Of a DNA stretch of 64,000 nt, positions 18,176-26,663 are shown in pieces. The notes beneath the pieces are model-generated. The model was not told where the DNA came from. It saw only the letters and a list, made by a program, of their open reading frames with translations, and did no database searches. Made by a program: the position numbers and the translations under genes. Every line of letters starts with the position of its first letter. Within the stretch, counting starts at the first letter, position 1. The stretch is from NCBI RefSeq assembly GCF_028283705.1, contig NZ_JAPWKD010000014.1, positions 124,001 to 188,000 of the forward strand, given 5' to 3'. This DNA comes from Pantoea sp. Lineage in GTDB: Bacteria; Pseudomonadota; Gammaproteobacteria; Enterobacterales; Enterobacteriaceae.

Positions 18176-19771
18176 ATGCGCCATGAGAAAAGAGGCCTTG
18201 CTATGAGTAGCAGGTTGCCGCCAGTGTTGTCATTCAGTTGTCGTCTGGGAGAATGTCGCTCCGAATTAATGCCGTTGTTGTCGGAAGTGAGCAACGTGGT
18301 GAGCGCCGGTGGAAGCTTATCGCGCACGTTAAAGCTCGTGCTGGAATTGATGCAAAAACACATGCAGGTGATTCGGGGCATGATCACTTTATACGATGCC
18401 AACAACAATCAGATTTATATCCATGAAAGCTACGGGTTATCACCCGAGGAGGCAGAGAAGGGCGTGTATGCGCTGGGGGAAGGGGTCACCGGCAAAGTCA
18501 TCGAGACCCGCCAGCCGATTATTGTGTCGCATATTGCTGACGATCCGCTGTTTTTAAATCGCACCGGCAGTTGGGATAAACAGCGCGACGGGCAGCATTC
18601 CTTTATCTGCGTGCCGATCATTCGTGGCTCAAAAGTCATGGGTACGATCGGTATCGAGCGGATATACAATAATACCCAGCTGCGTTTTCTTGATTTAGAA
18701 GTCCTGCGCGTGATTGCTGCCATTATTGCTCAGGCGGTTGAATTGCACCTGCTGGAACGCGCGCACCAAAAAATCACCCAGGCACACAGCTCGCTGCTGG
18801 CCAATGGCCAGTTCAAGCCGGATAACATCATCGGCAACTCGCGGGCGATGCAGTCCGTGTATCGCATGATGGCGAAGGTGAGCCATGCGCGCACCACGGT
18901 GCTGATTCTGGGGGAGAGCGGCGTAGGCAAGGAGCGCGTTGCGACGGCCATTCATCAAAACAGCCCCTGTGCCGGAGGGCCATTCATCAAGTTTAACTGC
19001 GCCTCGCTGCCGGAAAGTGTGATTGAATCTGAGCTGTTCGGTCATGAGAAGGGGGCCTTTACCGGTGCCATCTCGCGTCGAGCCGGGCGTTTTGAAGAAG
19101 CGGATGGGGGCACCATTTTTCTCGATGAAATCGGGGAATTGTCTCCTTCTGCGCAGTCTAAGCTGCTGCGGGTCATACAGGAACGAAGTTTTGAACGGGT
19201 AGGCAGCAACGAGACCTTACGCGTGAATGTGCGCATTCTTGCCGCCACGCACCGCGATCTTCATGAAATGGTGGTACAGGGAACATTTCGGGAAGATCTC
19301 TATTATCGACTGAACGTGTTTCCTATCACCATTCCCCCGCTGCGCGAACGTGGCAACGATATCCTGATTCTGGCGGATTACTTCAATGCCTGCTTTTCCC
19401 GTGAACAGGGCGTGGATCTCCCCGCCATCGCGACACCGGCATTGAATATGCTGCTTAATTACGAATGGCCGGGGAATGTTCGTGAGCTGGAGAATGTTAT
19501 GGAACGGGCAGTGTTATTAGCGGATGAAGGCATTATTCACAGCTACCATTTGCCGATTAATCTGCAGCCGATCATTGAGCATCTTACCGAGCAAGAAGGA
19601 CTGGAAGCACGCCTGGCGCAGGTGGAATATGACCTGATTGTGGATGCAATGACGACCTTTCAGGGCAACGTTTCCCGCGCAGCGGCACATCTGAATATCA
19701 CCCGGCGAGCGCTGGGACTGAGGCTGGATAAATATCAGCTCAACTACAAATCTTATCGCGGCAGAGTGTGA
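18176..19771 (+). CDS. anfA: Sigma-54-dependent activator of the Fe-only nitrogenase operon
   Basis: A 531-residue enhancer-binding protein: N-terminal GAF domain (about 45-195), AAA+ domain (about 225-465; Walker A GESGVGKE, sigma-54 contact loop GAFTGA, Walker B GTIFLDEIGELS, then NVRELENV) and a C-terminal Fis-type HTH (GNVSRAAAHLNITRRALGLR). The start at 18176 behind GGGAGAAACG puts a C-x4-C motif (FSCRLGEC) at Cys22/Cys27. A. vinelandii AnfA needs a C-x4-C pair at nearly the same position, taken as metal or redox sensing, which supports both name and start. An internal ATG at 18203 is possible. NifA and VnfA are the alternatives, but the location favours AnfA. Confidence 0.93.
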   Translation: MRHEKRGLAMSSRLPPVLSFSCRLGECRSELMPLLSEVSNVVSAGGSLSRTLKLVLELMQKHMQVIRGMITLYDANNNQIYIHESYGLSPEEAEKGVYALGEGVTGKVIETRQPIIVSHIADDPLFLNRTGSWDKQRDGQHSFICVPIIRGSKVMGTIGIERIYNNTQLRFLDLEVLRVIAAIIAQAVELHLLERAHQKITQAHSSLLANGQFKPDNIIGNSRAMQSVYRMMAKVSHARTTVLILGESGVGKERVATAIHQNSPCAGGPFIKFNCASLPESVIESELFGHEKGAFTGAISRRAGRFEEADGGTIFLDEIGELSPSAQSKLLRVIQERSFERVGSNETLRVNVRILAATHRDLHEMVVQGTFREDLYYRLNVFPITIPPLRERGNDILILADYFNACFSREQGVDLPAIATPALNMLLNYEWPGNVRELENVMERAVLLADEGIIHSYHLPINLQPIIEHLTEQEGLEARLAQVEYDLIVDAMTTFQGNVSRAAAHLNITRRALGLRLDKYQLNYKSYRGRV

Positions 19772-20112
19772 TAATGATTACTACACACTTCAGCGCCGTC
19801 TGATGCTCAGTTACCGCCATTTCGATAATCCCGGTTATCTCTCACGCGTTTCCTCACTGGATAAAGCTATTGCCACTAAGGTGTTCGTGCGGTGGCATCG
19901 CGCGTTTACAACCCGAAAAATCTGGTGATTTACACCGTACTGCCGCAAGAGACGAAATCATGAAGAAGAAGCTGGCCACGGTGTGGCAACTCAGCCGGGC
20001 ACCCGTCTTTTGCTCCCACAGAGAGCCTATATTGGACAGGGTAAATTGCGTGAGGTTCTTTGCTATCCGTAACAGCCCGATCCTGACTCGGAAAAGCTGG
20101 CCCGATATCTCA
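19772..20112. other. No recognisable gene between anfA and azlC remnant
   Basis: Several short frames interrupted by stops; one reads YTLQRRLMLSYRHFDNPGYL early on, but I cannot tie it to a family. Since the next 330 bp are decayed azlCD, this is probably also remnant DNA. Confidence 0.4.
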
Positions 20113-20446
20113 TCACTGATGGCTTACCGGTATCTGCAGGAAAACAGCCACGTTATTGTTGGCGCGCTGGTGGATGGTGCTGCTGGATAATCTCAGGAGC
20201 GCAGAAAAATGAATATTGATACCGCAGGAACAGGTTCGCTGATCATTATTCTGGTGATGGCGGTGGTCACTCTGGTAACCCACTGGGCGGGAGTTTACAT
20301 TATGTCATTGGTGCCGATCGGTGACAGGGGATAACGGTGCGTGCATGGCATTGCTGACTACGACAATTATCATGCTGTTGCTGAAAAAGCCGTTACCGGC
20401 GTTCAGTTGCGGTATCGTCGCGGCAGCTTTAATCAGGAACTTTTAG
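20113..20446 (+). pseudogene. azlC end plus deleted azlD (branched-chain amino acid exporter remnants)
   Basis: YLQENSHVIVGALV then, after a frame change, LLDNLRSAEK and a stop overlapping the next ATG (ATGA at 20209) look like the end of an AzlC/YgaZ-type permease. The following frame starts MNIDTAGTGSLIIILVMAVV and THWAGVYIMSLVPI as in AzlD/YgaH, stops near 20333, and resumes in another frame as DNGACMALLTTTIIMLLLKK to LIRNF and TAG at 20446. The middle of azlD is deleted. Not functional. Confidence 0.65.
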
Positions 20447-20459
20447 TTATTCTCACGTA

Positions 20460-21197
20460 ATGGGGATCGCAGTGAAGACGTATCCATACTCAATTGTTCT
20501 GATACCAGGTTACATGCTGGATGAGACACTATGGGATGAATTCAGGAAACACTTGCCGCAACAATGGTCCGTCTTTGACGCATCACTGGCCGGTGGCAAA
20601 ACGATCAGGGAAATAGCCCATGCTATTGCCGATCATCTCCCGTCCAAATTCGTACTGATTGGTTTCTCGCTGGGTGGATATATTGCCAGGCAGCTGGCCG
20701 CGGATTTTCCGGACCGGGTGGAATCATTAGTGATCATCGCCAGTTCCCTGCGCGAAGATACCGAACAGCAGATGGAGTCAAAACAGCAAGCCATACAAGC
20801 GCTCTCCGCATCAACTTTCAAAGGATTGAGCCGTATATCGATCGCCAAATCACTGCATCCGCATAATGCATCGGATACAAAGCTGATTACGCATATTAAA
20901 CAGATGGGATGCCGTTTGGGTTACCAGGCGTTTGTCGAACAATCAACACTACGCCGTACTGACGTTCCGGCAGCAACCATCCATTGTCCTGCACTGGTTA
21001 TTGCGAGTGCCAATGATGGTCTTCGCTCCCTGGATGAAGCGAGCGAATTAGTTGCCGCAATGCCCAACGCCTCACTTCAGATTTTTGACAGAAGTGGGCA
21101 CATGATCCCATTGGAACAGCCTGAAGATCTGGCTCAAACTATTATCCATTGGCTGAGGGTGTCGGAATCGAATCAGGAGAGAGAGGGCATAAAATAA
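20460..21197 (+). CDS. Alpha/beta hydrolase
   Basis: A 245-residue serine hydrolase: VLIPGYMLDETLWDEFRKHL at the oxyanion side, nucleophile Ser in LIGFSLGGYIARQLA, acid in VIASANDGLR and His in DRSGHMIPLEQPEDL. The fold is that of small esterases and BioH/MhpC-like enzymes; the substrate is unknown. Two strong hairpin arms follow within 2 bp of the stop, so it is likely monocistronic. It immediately follows the azlD remnant. Confidence 0.87.
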   Translation: MGIAVKTYPYSIVLIPGYMLDETLWDEFRKHLPQQWSVFDASLAGGKTIREIAHAIADHLPSKFVLIGFSLGGYIARQLAADFPDRVESLVIIASSLREDTEQQMESKQQAIQALSASTFKGLSRISIAKSLHPHNASDTKLITHIKQMGCRLGYQAFVEQSTLRRTDVPAATIHCPALVIASANDGLRSLDEASELVAAMPNASLQIFDRSGHMIPLEQPEDLAQTIIHWLRVSESNQEREGIK

Positions 21198-21198
21198 A

Positions 21199-21232
21199 AC
21201 AGTTATGTGGGGAGTTAGCCCCACATAACTGT
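21199..21232. terminator. Bidirectional terminator between hydrolase and H-NS gene
   Basis: A perfect 14-bp stem (ACAGTTATGTGGGG / CCCCACATAACTGT) with a 6-nt loop lies between the convergent hydrolase and hns-like genes. On the minus strand it is followed by a T-rich tract (complement of 21191-21198), so it best ends the H-NS transcript. Confidence 0.85.
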
Positions 21233-21258
21233 CAGCAATAATTAAGACTGAAACGTAA

Positions 21259-21660
21259 TTAAATCAGGAAGTCATCCAGTGATTTACCGCTGTCGATGGC
21301 AGCTTTAATCGGAGCGGGGGTACGTCCCTGACCAGTCCAGTTTTTTTCCTGGCCGTTTTCATCGGTATATTTGTACTTAGCAGGACGCGGCGCACGTTTG
21401 GCACGCGGTTTACCAGCGCCTTGCAAGGCTCCCAGTAATTCATTGGGATCAATACCGTCTTCCAGCAGTAATTCACGATATTTGGCCAGCTTTTCTGCTT
21501 TCTCACGAACGGCTGCTTCTTCAGCATGGCTTTCTTCACGACGCTCAGCCACAACCACGCTAAATTTCTCAAGCATTTCTTCCAGATCAGCCAGAGCCAG
21601 CTCACGTGCCTGGGCGCGCAGTGTACGAATATTATTTAACGCTTTAAGTGACTCACTCAT
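21259..21660 (-). CDS. H-NS-family nucleoid protein (H-NS/StpA/Sfh-like paralogue)
   Basis: A 133-residue H-NS protein: N-terminal dimerisation coil beginning [20 protein letters not shown], a charged linker, [11 protein letters not shown], and the C-terminal DNA-binding motif [15 protein letters not shown] ending GKSLDDFLI. Compared with E. coli H-NS the end lacks the final KQ and the linker is alanine-rich, closer to StpA or plasmid-type Sfh paralogues. Start 21660 is after GGAGATCTCC. It silences A+T-rich foreign DNA and may act on this accessory region. Orthology to hns or stpA cannot be settled here, so no symbol. Confidence 0.9.
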   Translation of the reverse strand: MSESLKALNNIRTLRAQARELALADLEEMLEKFSVVVAERREESHAEEAAVREKAEKLAKYRELLLEDGIDPNELLGALQGAGKPRAKRAPRPAKYKYTDENGQEKNWTGQGRTPAPIKAAIDSGKSLDDFLI

Positions 21661-22159
21661 GGAGATCTCCAAAATCTGAGTTGTTAATTGTATAAAGAAG
21701 GTATCTTTTAAAAATAGGATACAGCCGTGAACTGAGTATATACATACACAGCATTACTGAAAAGTAAAACATGGAGGTTAATAAAAAAGACGTTAATTTG
21801 TGTCTTTCATGCACAACAATATTTTTTAACAACTGCGGAGACTTTGATCATCGTTCGATTTTTCAGACAAATATTAATCTCAGCGCACAAAAAAATATTT
21901 ACTTTTGTTATTTTCCACCATTTCGCAGAGAACACAGCACCCGTGTAATCGAGCAGATAATTTATGTGCGAAATGATTACATCCCATTGCACTCTGCGAG
22001 CCAGGAAATGCTGAATGTCGATGAGCGCTCAATGAGAAAATACTGTGCTTAAAGCTCATGCCGTATTCCTGAGCGGCATAGCGGTTATGCATGTGAAAGC
22101 GTTTCTGGCTTCTCTGTGTCTCTTTATGCTTTTCTCATCATTCAATGAGAGAGCGACAA
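21661..22159. other. A+T-rich intergenic region (H-NS gene / old yellow enzyme gene)
   Basis: About 500 bp with no gene I can support. It holds the divergent promoters of the H-NS paralogue and the old yellow enzyme. Strong A+T bias next to the H-NS gene is typical of autoregulated hns promoters. Confidence 0.5.
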
Positions 22160-23272
22160 ATGAACACATTATTTACCCCCATAACTGCTGGAAAACTGCG
22201 TCTTCAGCATCGTGTCGTTATGGCACCGGCAACGCGGATGCGCACCGATATTGGCGGCATCCCCGGTGATTTAATGGTTGAGTATTACCAGCAGCGCGCC
22301 AGTCAGGGGGGGCTGTTGATTGCCGAAGCTACCGCAATTTCACCTTTCGCCAATGCGTATGCCGATGCTCCCGGCATCTTCAATGATGCTCAGACTGCGG
22401 GATGGAAACGTGTGGTGGATGTCGCACATGCCCGGGGGGCCCAAATTGTGCTGCAACTGTGGCATCCTGGACGGCAATCGCTACCTGAGCTGTCAGAGGG
22501 ACATCAACCCGTCGCACCTTCTGCTTTGCTGGCGCGCGATACTTACGGCGTGGGTAAAAATGAAGACGGTAGTTATGAGGGCAAATTGTTCCCTGAACCC
22601 CGATCGCTGGATACGCACGAAATCTACGAAATCATAGAAGAATTTCGTCTTGCCGCGGTCAGGGCAAAGTCTGCGGGTTTCGACGGTGTTGAACTTCATG
22701 CAGCGAACGGATACCTGCCCGAACAATTTCTTCTGGACGGCAGTAACCACCGTCAAGATGAGTGGGGCGGGAGCCGGCCAAACCGTGCACGCTTCCTGCT
22801 GGAAGCTGTTTCAGTGCTGACAGACGTATGGGGAGCGGGTCGGGTGGGGGTGCGTATTTCGCCCAGCGGTATTTATGGTGATATGCACGATACCGATCCG
22901 GCGGCGACTTTCAGTTATCTGGCCGGGAAGCTAAATGACGCAGGGCTCGCCTATCTGCATATTATCGAGCCTCGGATTGTCGGGCCTGAAGATCGGGAGA
23001 CGGGTTACTACGCTGAACCCATTGCCAGTCGTCAGCTACGGGAGTTTTATCACGGCATCATTATCGCAGCAGGTGGCTTCAAGCCTGATGCCGCTGAAAA
23101 AATGCTGGATGCGGGTGAGGCTGATTTAATTGCGTTCGGCAGGTTGTTTACCTCGAACCCTGACCTTCCGGTGCGAATCAGGAATGGGCATCCGCTGGCA
23201 CCTTATCAGCGTGATACCTTCTTTGGCGGGAACGCCCGGGGATATACTGATTTTCCAGCTTATGCGAAATAA
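22160..23272 (+). CDS. Alkene reductase, old yellow enzyme family (NemA-like)
   Basis: A 370-residue FMN-dependent TIM barrel. HRVVMAPATRMRTD, LQLWHPGRQSLPEL, then the substrate-binding H-x2-N in GVELHAANGYLPEQF and the DEWGGSRPNRARFLLE motif are all present; the phosphate loop is AAGGFKP...FGRLFTSNPDLP. Family members use NADPH to reduce activated C=C bonds and nitro groups. The ATG at 22160 (MNTLFTPITAGKL) fits family starts better than the upstream ATG at 22145. A second OYE is at 61 kb. Confidence 0.92.
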   Translation: MNTLFTPITAGKLRLQHRVVMAPATRMRTDIGGIPGDLMVEYYQQRASQGGLLIAEATAISPFANAYADAPGIFNDAQTAGWKRVVDVAHARGAQIVLQLWHPGRQSLPELSEGHQPVAPSALLARDTYGVGKNEDGSYEGKLFPEPRSLDTHEIYEIIEEFRLAAVRAKSAGFDGVELHAANGYLPEQFLLDGSNHRQDEWGGSRPNRARFLLEAVSVLTDVWGAGRVGVRISPSGIYGDMHDTDPAATFSYLAGKLNDAGLAYLHIIEPRIVGPEDRETGYYAEPIASRQLREFYHGIIIAAGGFKPDAAEKMLDAGEADLIAFGRLFTSNPDLPVRIRNGHPLAPYQRDTFFGGNARGYTDFPAYAK

Positions 23273-23278
23273 TTAATG

Positions 23279-23300
23279 AGGGCAGCCCTATGGCTGCCCT
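23279..23300. terminator. Hairpin between convergent OYE and SDR genes
   Basis: A perfect 9-bp stem AGGGCAGCC / GGCTGCCCT with a CTAT loop lies 7 bp after the OYE stop; the T tract is weak, so termination is likely but not certain. Confidence 0.65.
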
Positions 23301-23312
23301 TATCTGTGGGCA

Positions 23313-24038
23313 CTACATCTGAGATACCCCTATCGAAGCGCCGCCATCGACATACAGCGTCTGTCCGGTAATAAACCCCGCCTCTTCTGATAACAGGAAA
23401 TGAATAGCAGCCGCAATTTCATCAGGTTTCCCGAAGCGTTTCATTGGGACACTGGCGAGATAGCGTTGCTCACCTTCACTGCCCGGCGCATTGCTGGCGC
23501 GGAACAGCTCCGTCTCAGTCGGGCCAGGTGCGACGGCATTCACCGTTATGCCCCGCGTAGCCAGTTCCAGCGCCCAGCTGCGGGTAAAGCTGACTAATGC
23601 AGCCTTGGCGGCAGCGTATGACGTTCGCTGAGGCACGCCGAGTACCGTCAGGCTGGCAATATTGATAATCCTGCCCCAGCCGCGAGCCTGCATACCCGGC
23701 AAGGCAGCCTGAGCTGCTAGCAGCGCGGGATGTAAGTTAACCTTCAGTACCTCATCGAGTACGTCAGGTGTCACATCCGGCATTAACTGTGGGCGCACCA
23801 GGCCAACGTTATTTATGACTCCGTCGAGAGTAAATTCAGCATTTAAGTCGCGCATCTTCAGCTGAACTGCCGGAGTATCGGCGAGGTCAAGCGTGATGAA
23901 ATGGCCGGGATAATCCCGCTCAGGGGCGTGACGGGCAATGCCAATCACGGAGTGCCCTGCCGCTGCCAGGCGTTGAGATAATGCGTAACCAATGCCTTTG
24001 CTGGCGCCGGTAATGAGAAATGTTCTTTGCGGATTCAT
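23313..24038 (-). CDS. SDR-family oxidoreductase
   Basis: A 241-residue short-chain dehydrogenase: TGASKGIG, INNVGLVRPQ, IINIASLTVLG with catalytic Ser, YAAAKAAL with Tyr and Lys, and the end FITGQTLYVDGGAS. The start at 24038 (MNPQRTF) lies behind CTGGAGGATGCT; the upstream frame extension is not family-like. It closes a minus-strand group of GST, enoyl-CoA hydratase-like and SDR genes divergent from a LysR regulator. Confidence 0.92.
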   Translation of the reverse strand: MNPQRTFLITGASKGIGYALSQRLAAAGHSVIGIARHAPERDYPGHFITLDLADTPAVQLKMRDLNAEFTLDGVINNVGLVRPQLMPDVTPDVLDEVLKVNLHPALLAAQAALPGMQARGWGRIINIASLTVLGVPQRTSYAAAKAALVSFTRSWALELATRGITVNAVAPGPTETELFRASNAPGSEGEQRYLASVPMKRFGKPDEIAAAIHFLLSEEAGFITGQTLYVDGGASIGVSQM

Positions 24039-24113
24039 AGCATCCTCCAGTAGATGGAACGACAAAACCGGCGCAGTGATCTGCGCCGGGAAAAATGGAT
24101 CCTGGGATTGAGG

Positions 24114-24890
24114 TTAAGACGCAGATGCTGCCTGTAAAGCCACATCGGCAGCACTGATCCCTTCCAGCGCCAGACCGTAACCCGCTCCTTCATCAATGAT
24201 GCGACGCAATTTCTGTGTCAGGGCGATACGGGTATAACGGCTCGTCAGTGGTGGCAGGGCGGCAAGCGATTCTGCCAGCTGATGGGCGCGTGCCAGCAAG
24301 GTGTCACGCGGTAAAATCTCATTCACAACGCCCCAGTCTTTTGCTGTTGCCGCATCCAGCTCCTGACGTGTCAGCAGAAAATAGCGGCCACGCACGCTGC
24401 CTATCACTTCAGGCCACAGCAGGTTGACGCCGTCTCCCGGCACAATGCCAAATTCGAAATGAGGCTTGTCCTGAAATACGGTATCGGGTGTTGCCAGTAC
24501 GATGTCAGAGAGCAGTACGTATTCTGAATGCAGACGTACCGGGCCGTTTAATGCAGCGATCACCGGTACTTCAATGTCCAGCAGATTCATCAGTACCTTT
24601 TTGCCTTCACGATAGATTTTGTCGTAGCCACGAGGCGTGAAGAAATCGAACCCGTCCGGGCTGATATTTTCCATAAAGGCATTGCCTGCCCCTGTCAGGA
24701 TAACCACGCGGTTATCCGGGTCGGCACCGATCTGATGAAACAGTTCGACAAATTCTTCGTGCGTATGGCCGTTAAACAGCAAAGCGCCACCATCGGTGTG
24801 AAACATCACTTCCAGTACACCGGTGTCTGAGCGGGTAAGGCGCGCATTGTTGAAGCTGTTACGGTAATTTTCGAGACGGGACATAGTCAT
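24114..24890 (-). CDS. Enoyl-CoA hydratase/isomerase-family protein
   Basis: A 258-residue crotonase-fold protein. The oxyanion-hole strands are VVILTGAGNAFMENISPDGF and VPVIAALNGPVRLHSEYVLL, and FGIVPGDGVNLLWPEVIGS follows. Some members of this subgroup act on non-CoA or unusual substrates, and usual catalytic Glu residues are not clearly conserved, so the reaction is open. The ATG at 24890 or, with better spacing from AAGGAAA, 24884 may be used. It lies between GST and SDR genes. Confidence 0.85.
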   Translation of the reverse strand: MTMSRLENYRNSFNNARLTRSDTGVLEVMFHTDGGALLFNGHTHEEFVELFHQIGADPDNRVVILTGAGNAFMENISPDGFDFFTPRGYDKIYREGKKVLMNLLDIEVPVIAALNGPVRLHSEYVLLSDIVLATPDTVFQDKPHFEFGIVPGDGVNLLWPEVIGSVRGRYFLLTRQELDAATAKDWGVVNEILPRDTLLARAHQLAESLAALPPLTSRYTRIALTQKLRRIIDEGAGYGLALEGISAADVALQAASAS

Positions 24891-24905
24891 TTTCCTTCTG
24901 GGTTA

Positions 24906-25529
24906 TCAGGATTCGATTAAGGCGTTCAGTTTTGCGACAGCACGCATGACTGCGGGACGTGCAGATACGGTTGAAAACCAGCGGGTGAGGTTAGGTAGTG
25001 TTTCGAGACTGACGCCGGCAAATTCACGTCGCCACATCCACCCGTAATGAGCGATATCAGCGATGGTGTATTCATCACCTGCAAGCCAGGGGGTTTTAGC
25101 AAGCTGGCGTTCCAGCAGGCTGGTGACCCTGATGGCCTCAGCGTTAAAGCGTTGCTGTGCCAGTGGCTGGGGTTCACTGGCAAGCCGGGTGAAGAATCCG
25201 GCCTGTCCGAATGCCGGGCTGACCGCCGAGGCATGGAAAAAAAGCTGCTCAAAAACCCTGGCGCGGGGCAGTCCTGATGAGGGAAGCAGCAAGGCGTGCT
25301 TCTCAGCCAGATAAACCAGAATGGCCGCTGACTCACTCAGCACCGTATCGGTATTGTGGTCAAACAGAACCGGTACTTTGCCGTTGGGATTCAGTTGCAG
25401 AAAGTCATGATGTTTTTGCTCACCCTGGCGAACGTTAATAGTGTGCAGTTCCCACGGTTGCCCAAGTTCTTCCAGCAGGATGGCGGGTTTAATGCTGTTG
25501 GGTGTGGCGAAGGCGTAAAGTTCGTACAT
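24906..25529 (-). CDS. Glutathione S-transferase-family protein
   Basis: A 207-residue GST: thioredoxin-like N-domain (MYELYAFATPNSIKPAILLE, NPNGKVPVLFD, and the GSH-contact SESAAILVYLAEK) and helical C-domain with WLAGDEYTIADIAHYGW. It is of the bacterial GstB/YghU-like group. It conjugates or reduces electrophiles with glutathione in the cytosol. The start at 25529 is chosen over 25544 because family members begin with the first beta strand. First gene after the divergent LysR promoter. Confidence 0.9.
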   Translation of the reverse strand: MYELYAFATPNSIKPAILLEELGQPWELHTINVRQGEQKHHDFLQLNPNGKVPVLFDHNTDTVLSESAAILVYLAEKHALLLPSSGLPRARVFEQLFFHASAVSPAFGQAGFFTRLASEPQPLAQQRFNAEAIRVTSLLERQLAKTPWLAGDEYTIADIAHYGWMWRREFAGVSLETLPNLTRWFSTVSARPAVMRAVAKLNALIES

Positions 25530-25662
25530 AGTCTGGCTCCACATTTGGCGGGTTAGCGGGCTGTTAATTCAGCCGCGTTGTCGTTGAAGTGGAGTATCTG
25601 CTAATGTCATGGGGCATGGCAGATGGCCAAAAATCATAATTGCTATTCCTGGGAGGAATACC

Positions 25663-26541
25663 ATGGATCGCTTTCAGGCGATGCAGATGTATGTTCAGGT
25701 TGTTGACGCAGGTTCGTTTTCGGCAGCGGCGCGCATACTGGATATTGGTCAGCCCGCAGTGTCGAAGACCATCGCTCAGCTGGAAAAGCATCTCGAAGTC
25801 CGTTTATTGCTGCGAACCACGCATGGGCTAACACCAACCGAAGCGGGGCAACGATTCTATGAACGCGTCCGTATTGCTTTGCAGCAAGCGGAAGAAGCGG
25901 AGATGGCAGCGCGCGGCGCTGACAAGGGGCTTTCAGGCATATTGCGGGTTGCCGCCGCACCGACCTTTGCCCGGCTTCATGTCATTCCGCACCTGCCAGA
26001 ATTTATGTCGCAGCATCCGCAGCTGAAAATCGATATCAAACTCGACGACCGCCCTATCGATTTGGTTGCGGAAGGTATCGATATCTGTCTGCGGATGGGA
26101 ACCCTGCAGGACTCAGGGGCCGTGGCGCGCAAGCTGGCAACCTCACCACGTTCGGTACTGGCAACGACGGAGTATTTAACCCGTCACGGTTACCCGACGC
26201 ATCCGAAGGCGTTGAATCAACATGAAGCGCTGGTTTTCAGCCAGCTGACTGATGCGTGGCAGTTCAGCCGGGGAAATGAGGTAGAGAATGTCGAGTTAAA
26301 AGGGCGACTGCATCTCAGCGCAGCGGAAGGGGTCCGGGCAGCTGTGCTGGCGCATATGGGGATAACCGTTGCGTCAGACTGGATGTTTTCTCAGGAAATA
26401 GCCGACGGAACCGTCGAGCGATTGGTCAGCGACTGGACATTGCCAGACATAGATCTGTGGGCAGTTTTTCCTGGCGGACGTATGGCAACCGCCAAAGCCC
26501 GCCAGTTTGCGGCGTTTGTTGAGAGCGTGATACAGGGGTAA
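25663..26541 (+). CDS. LysR-family transcriptional regulator
   Basis: A 292-residue LysR protein with HTH MDRFQAMQMYVQVVDAGSFS, GQPAVSKTIAQLEKHLEVRL and a full effector domain. The start behind GGGAGGAATACC at 25663 is clear. It is divergent from the GST/ECH/SDR genes and probably regulates them. The first residues are typical of the one-component regulators of detoxification genes in enterobacteria. Confidence 0.92.
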   Translation: MDRFQAMQMYVQVVDAGSFSAAARILDIGQPAVSKTIAQLEKHLEVRLLLRTTHGLTPTEAGQRFYERVRIALQQAEEAEMAARGADKGLSGILRVAAAPTFARLHVIPHLPEFMSQHPQLKIDIKLDDRPIDLVAEGIDICLRMGTLQDSGAVARKLATSPRSVLATTEYLTRHGYPTHPKALNQHEALVFSQLTDAWQFSRGNEVENVELKGRLHLSAAEGVRAAVLAHMGITVASDWMFSQEIADGTVERLVSDWTLPDIDLWAVFPGGRMATAKARQFAAFVESVIQG

Positions 26542-26663
26542 TTTGCGGCGCGTGAACCGCTCCAGAATAGATGGGGCCCGCTCACGCATAAAGCCTTCTC
26601 CATCAGGCGTTTTACCAGACTACAGCATGTTGTTTACCAACATCAGCATCTGTTATCTGGTCT

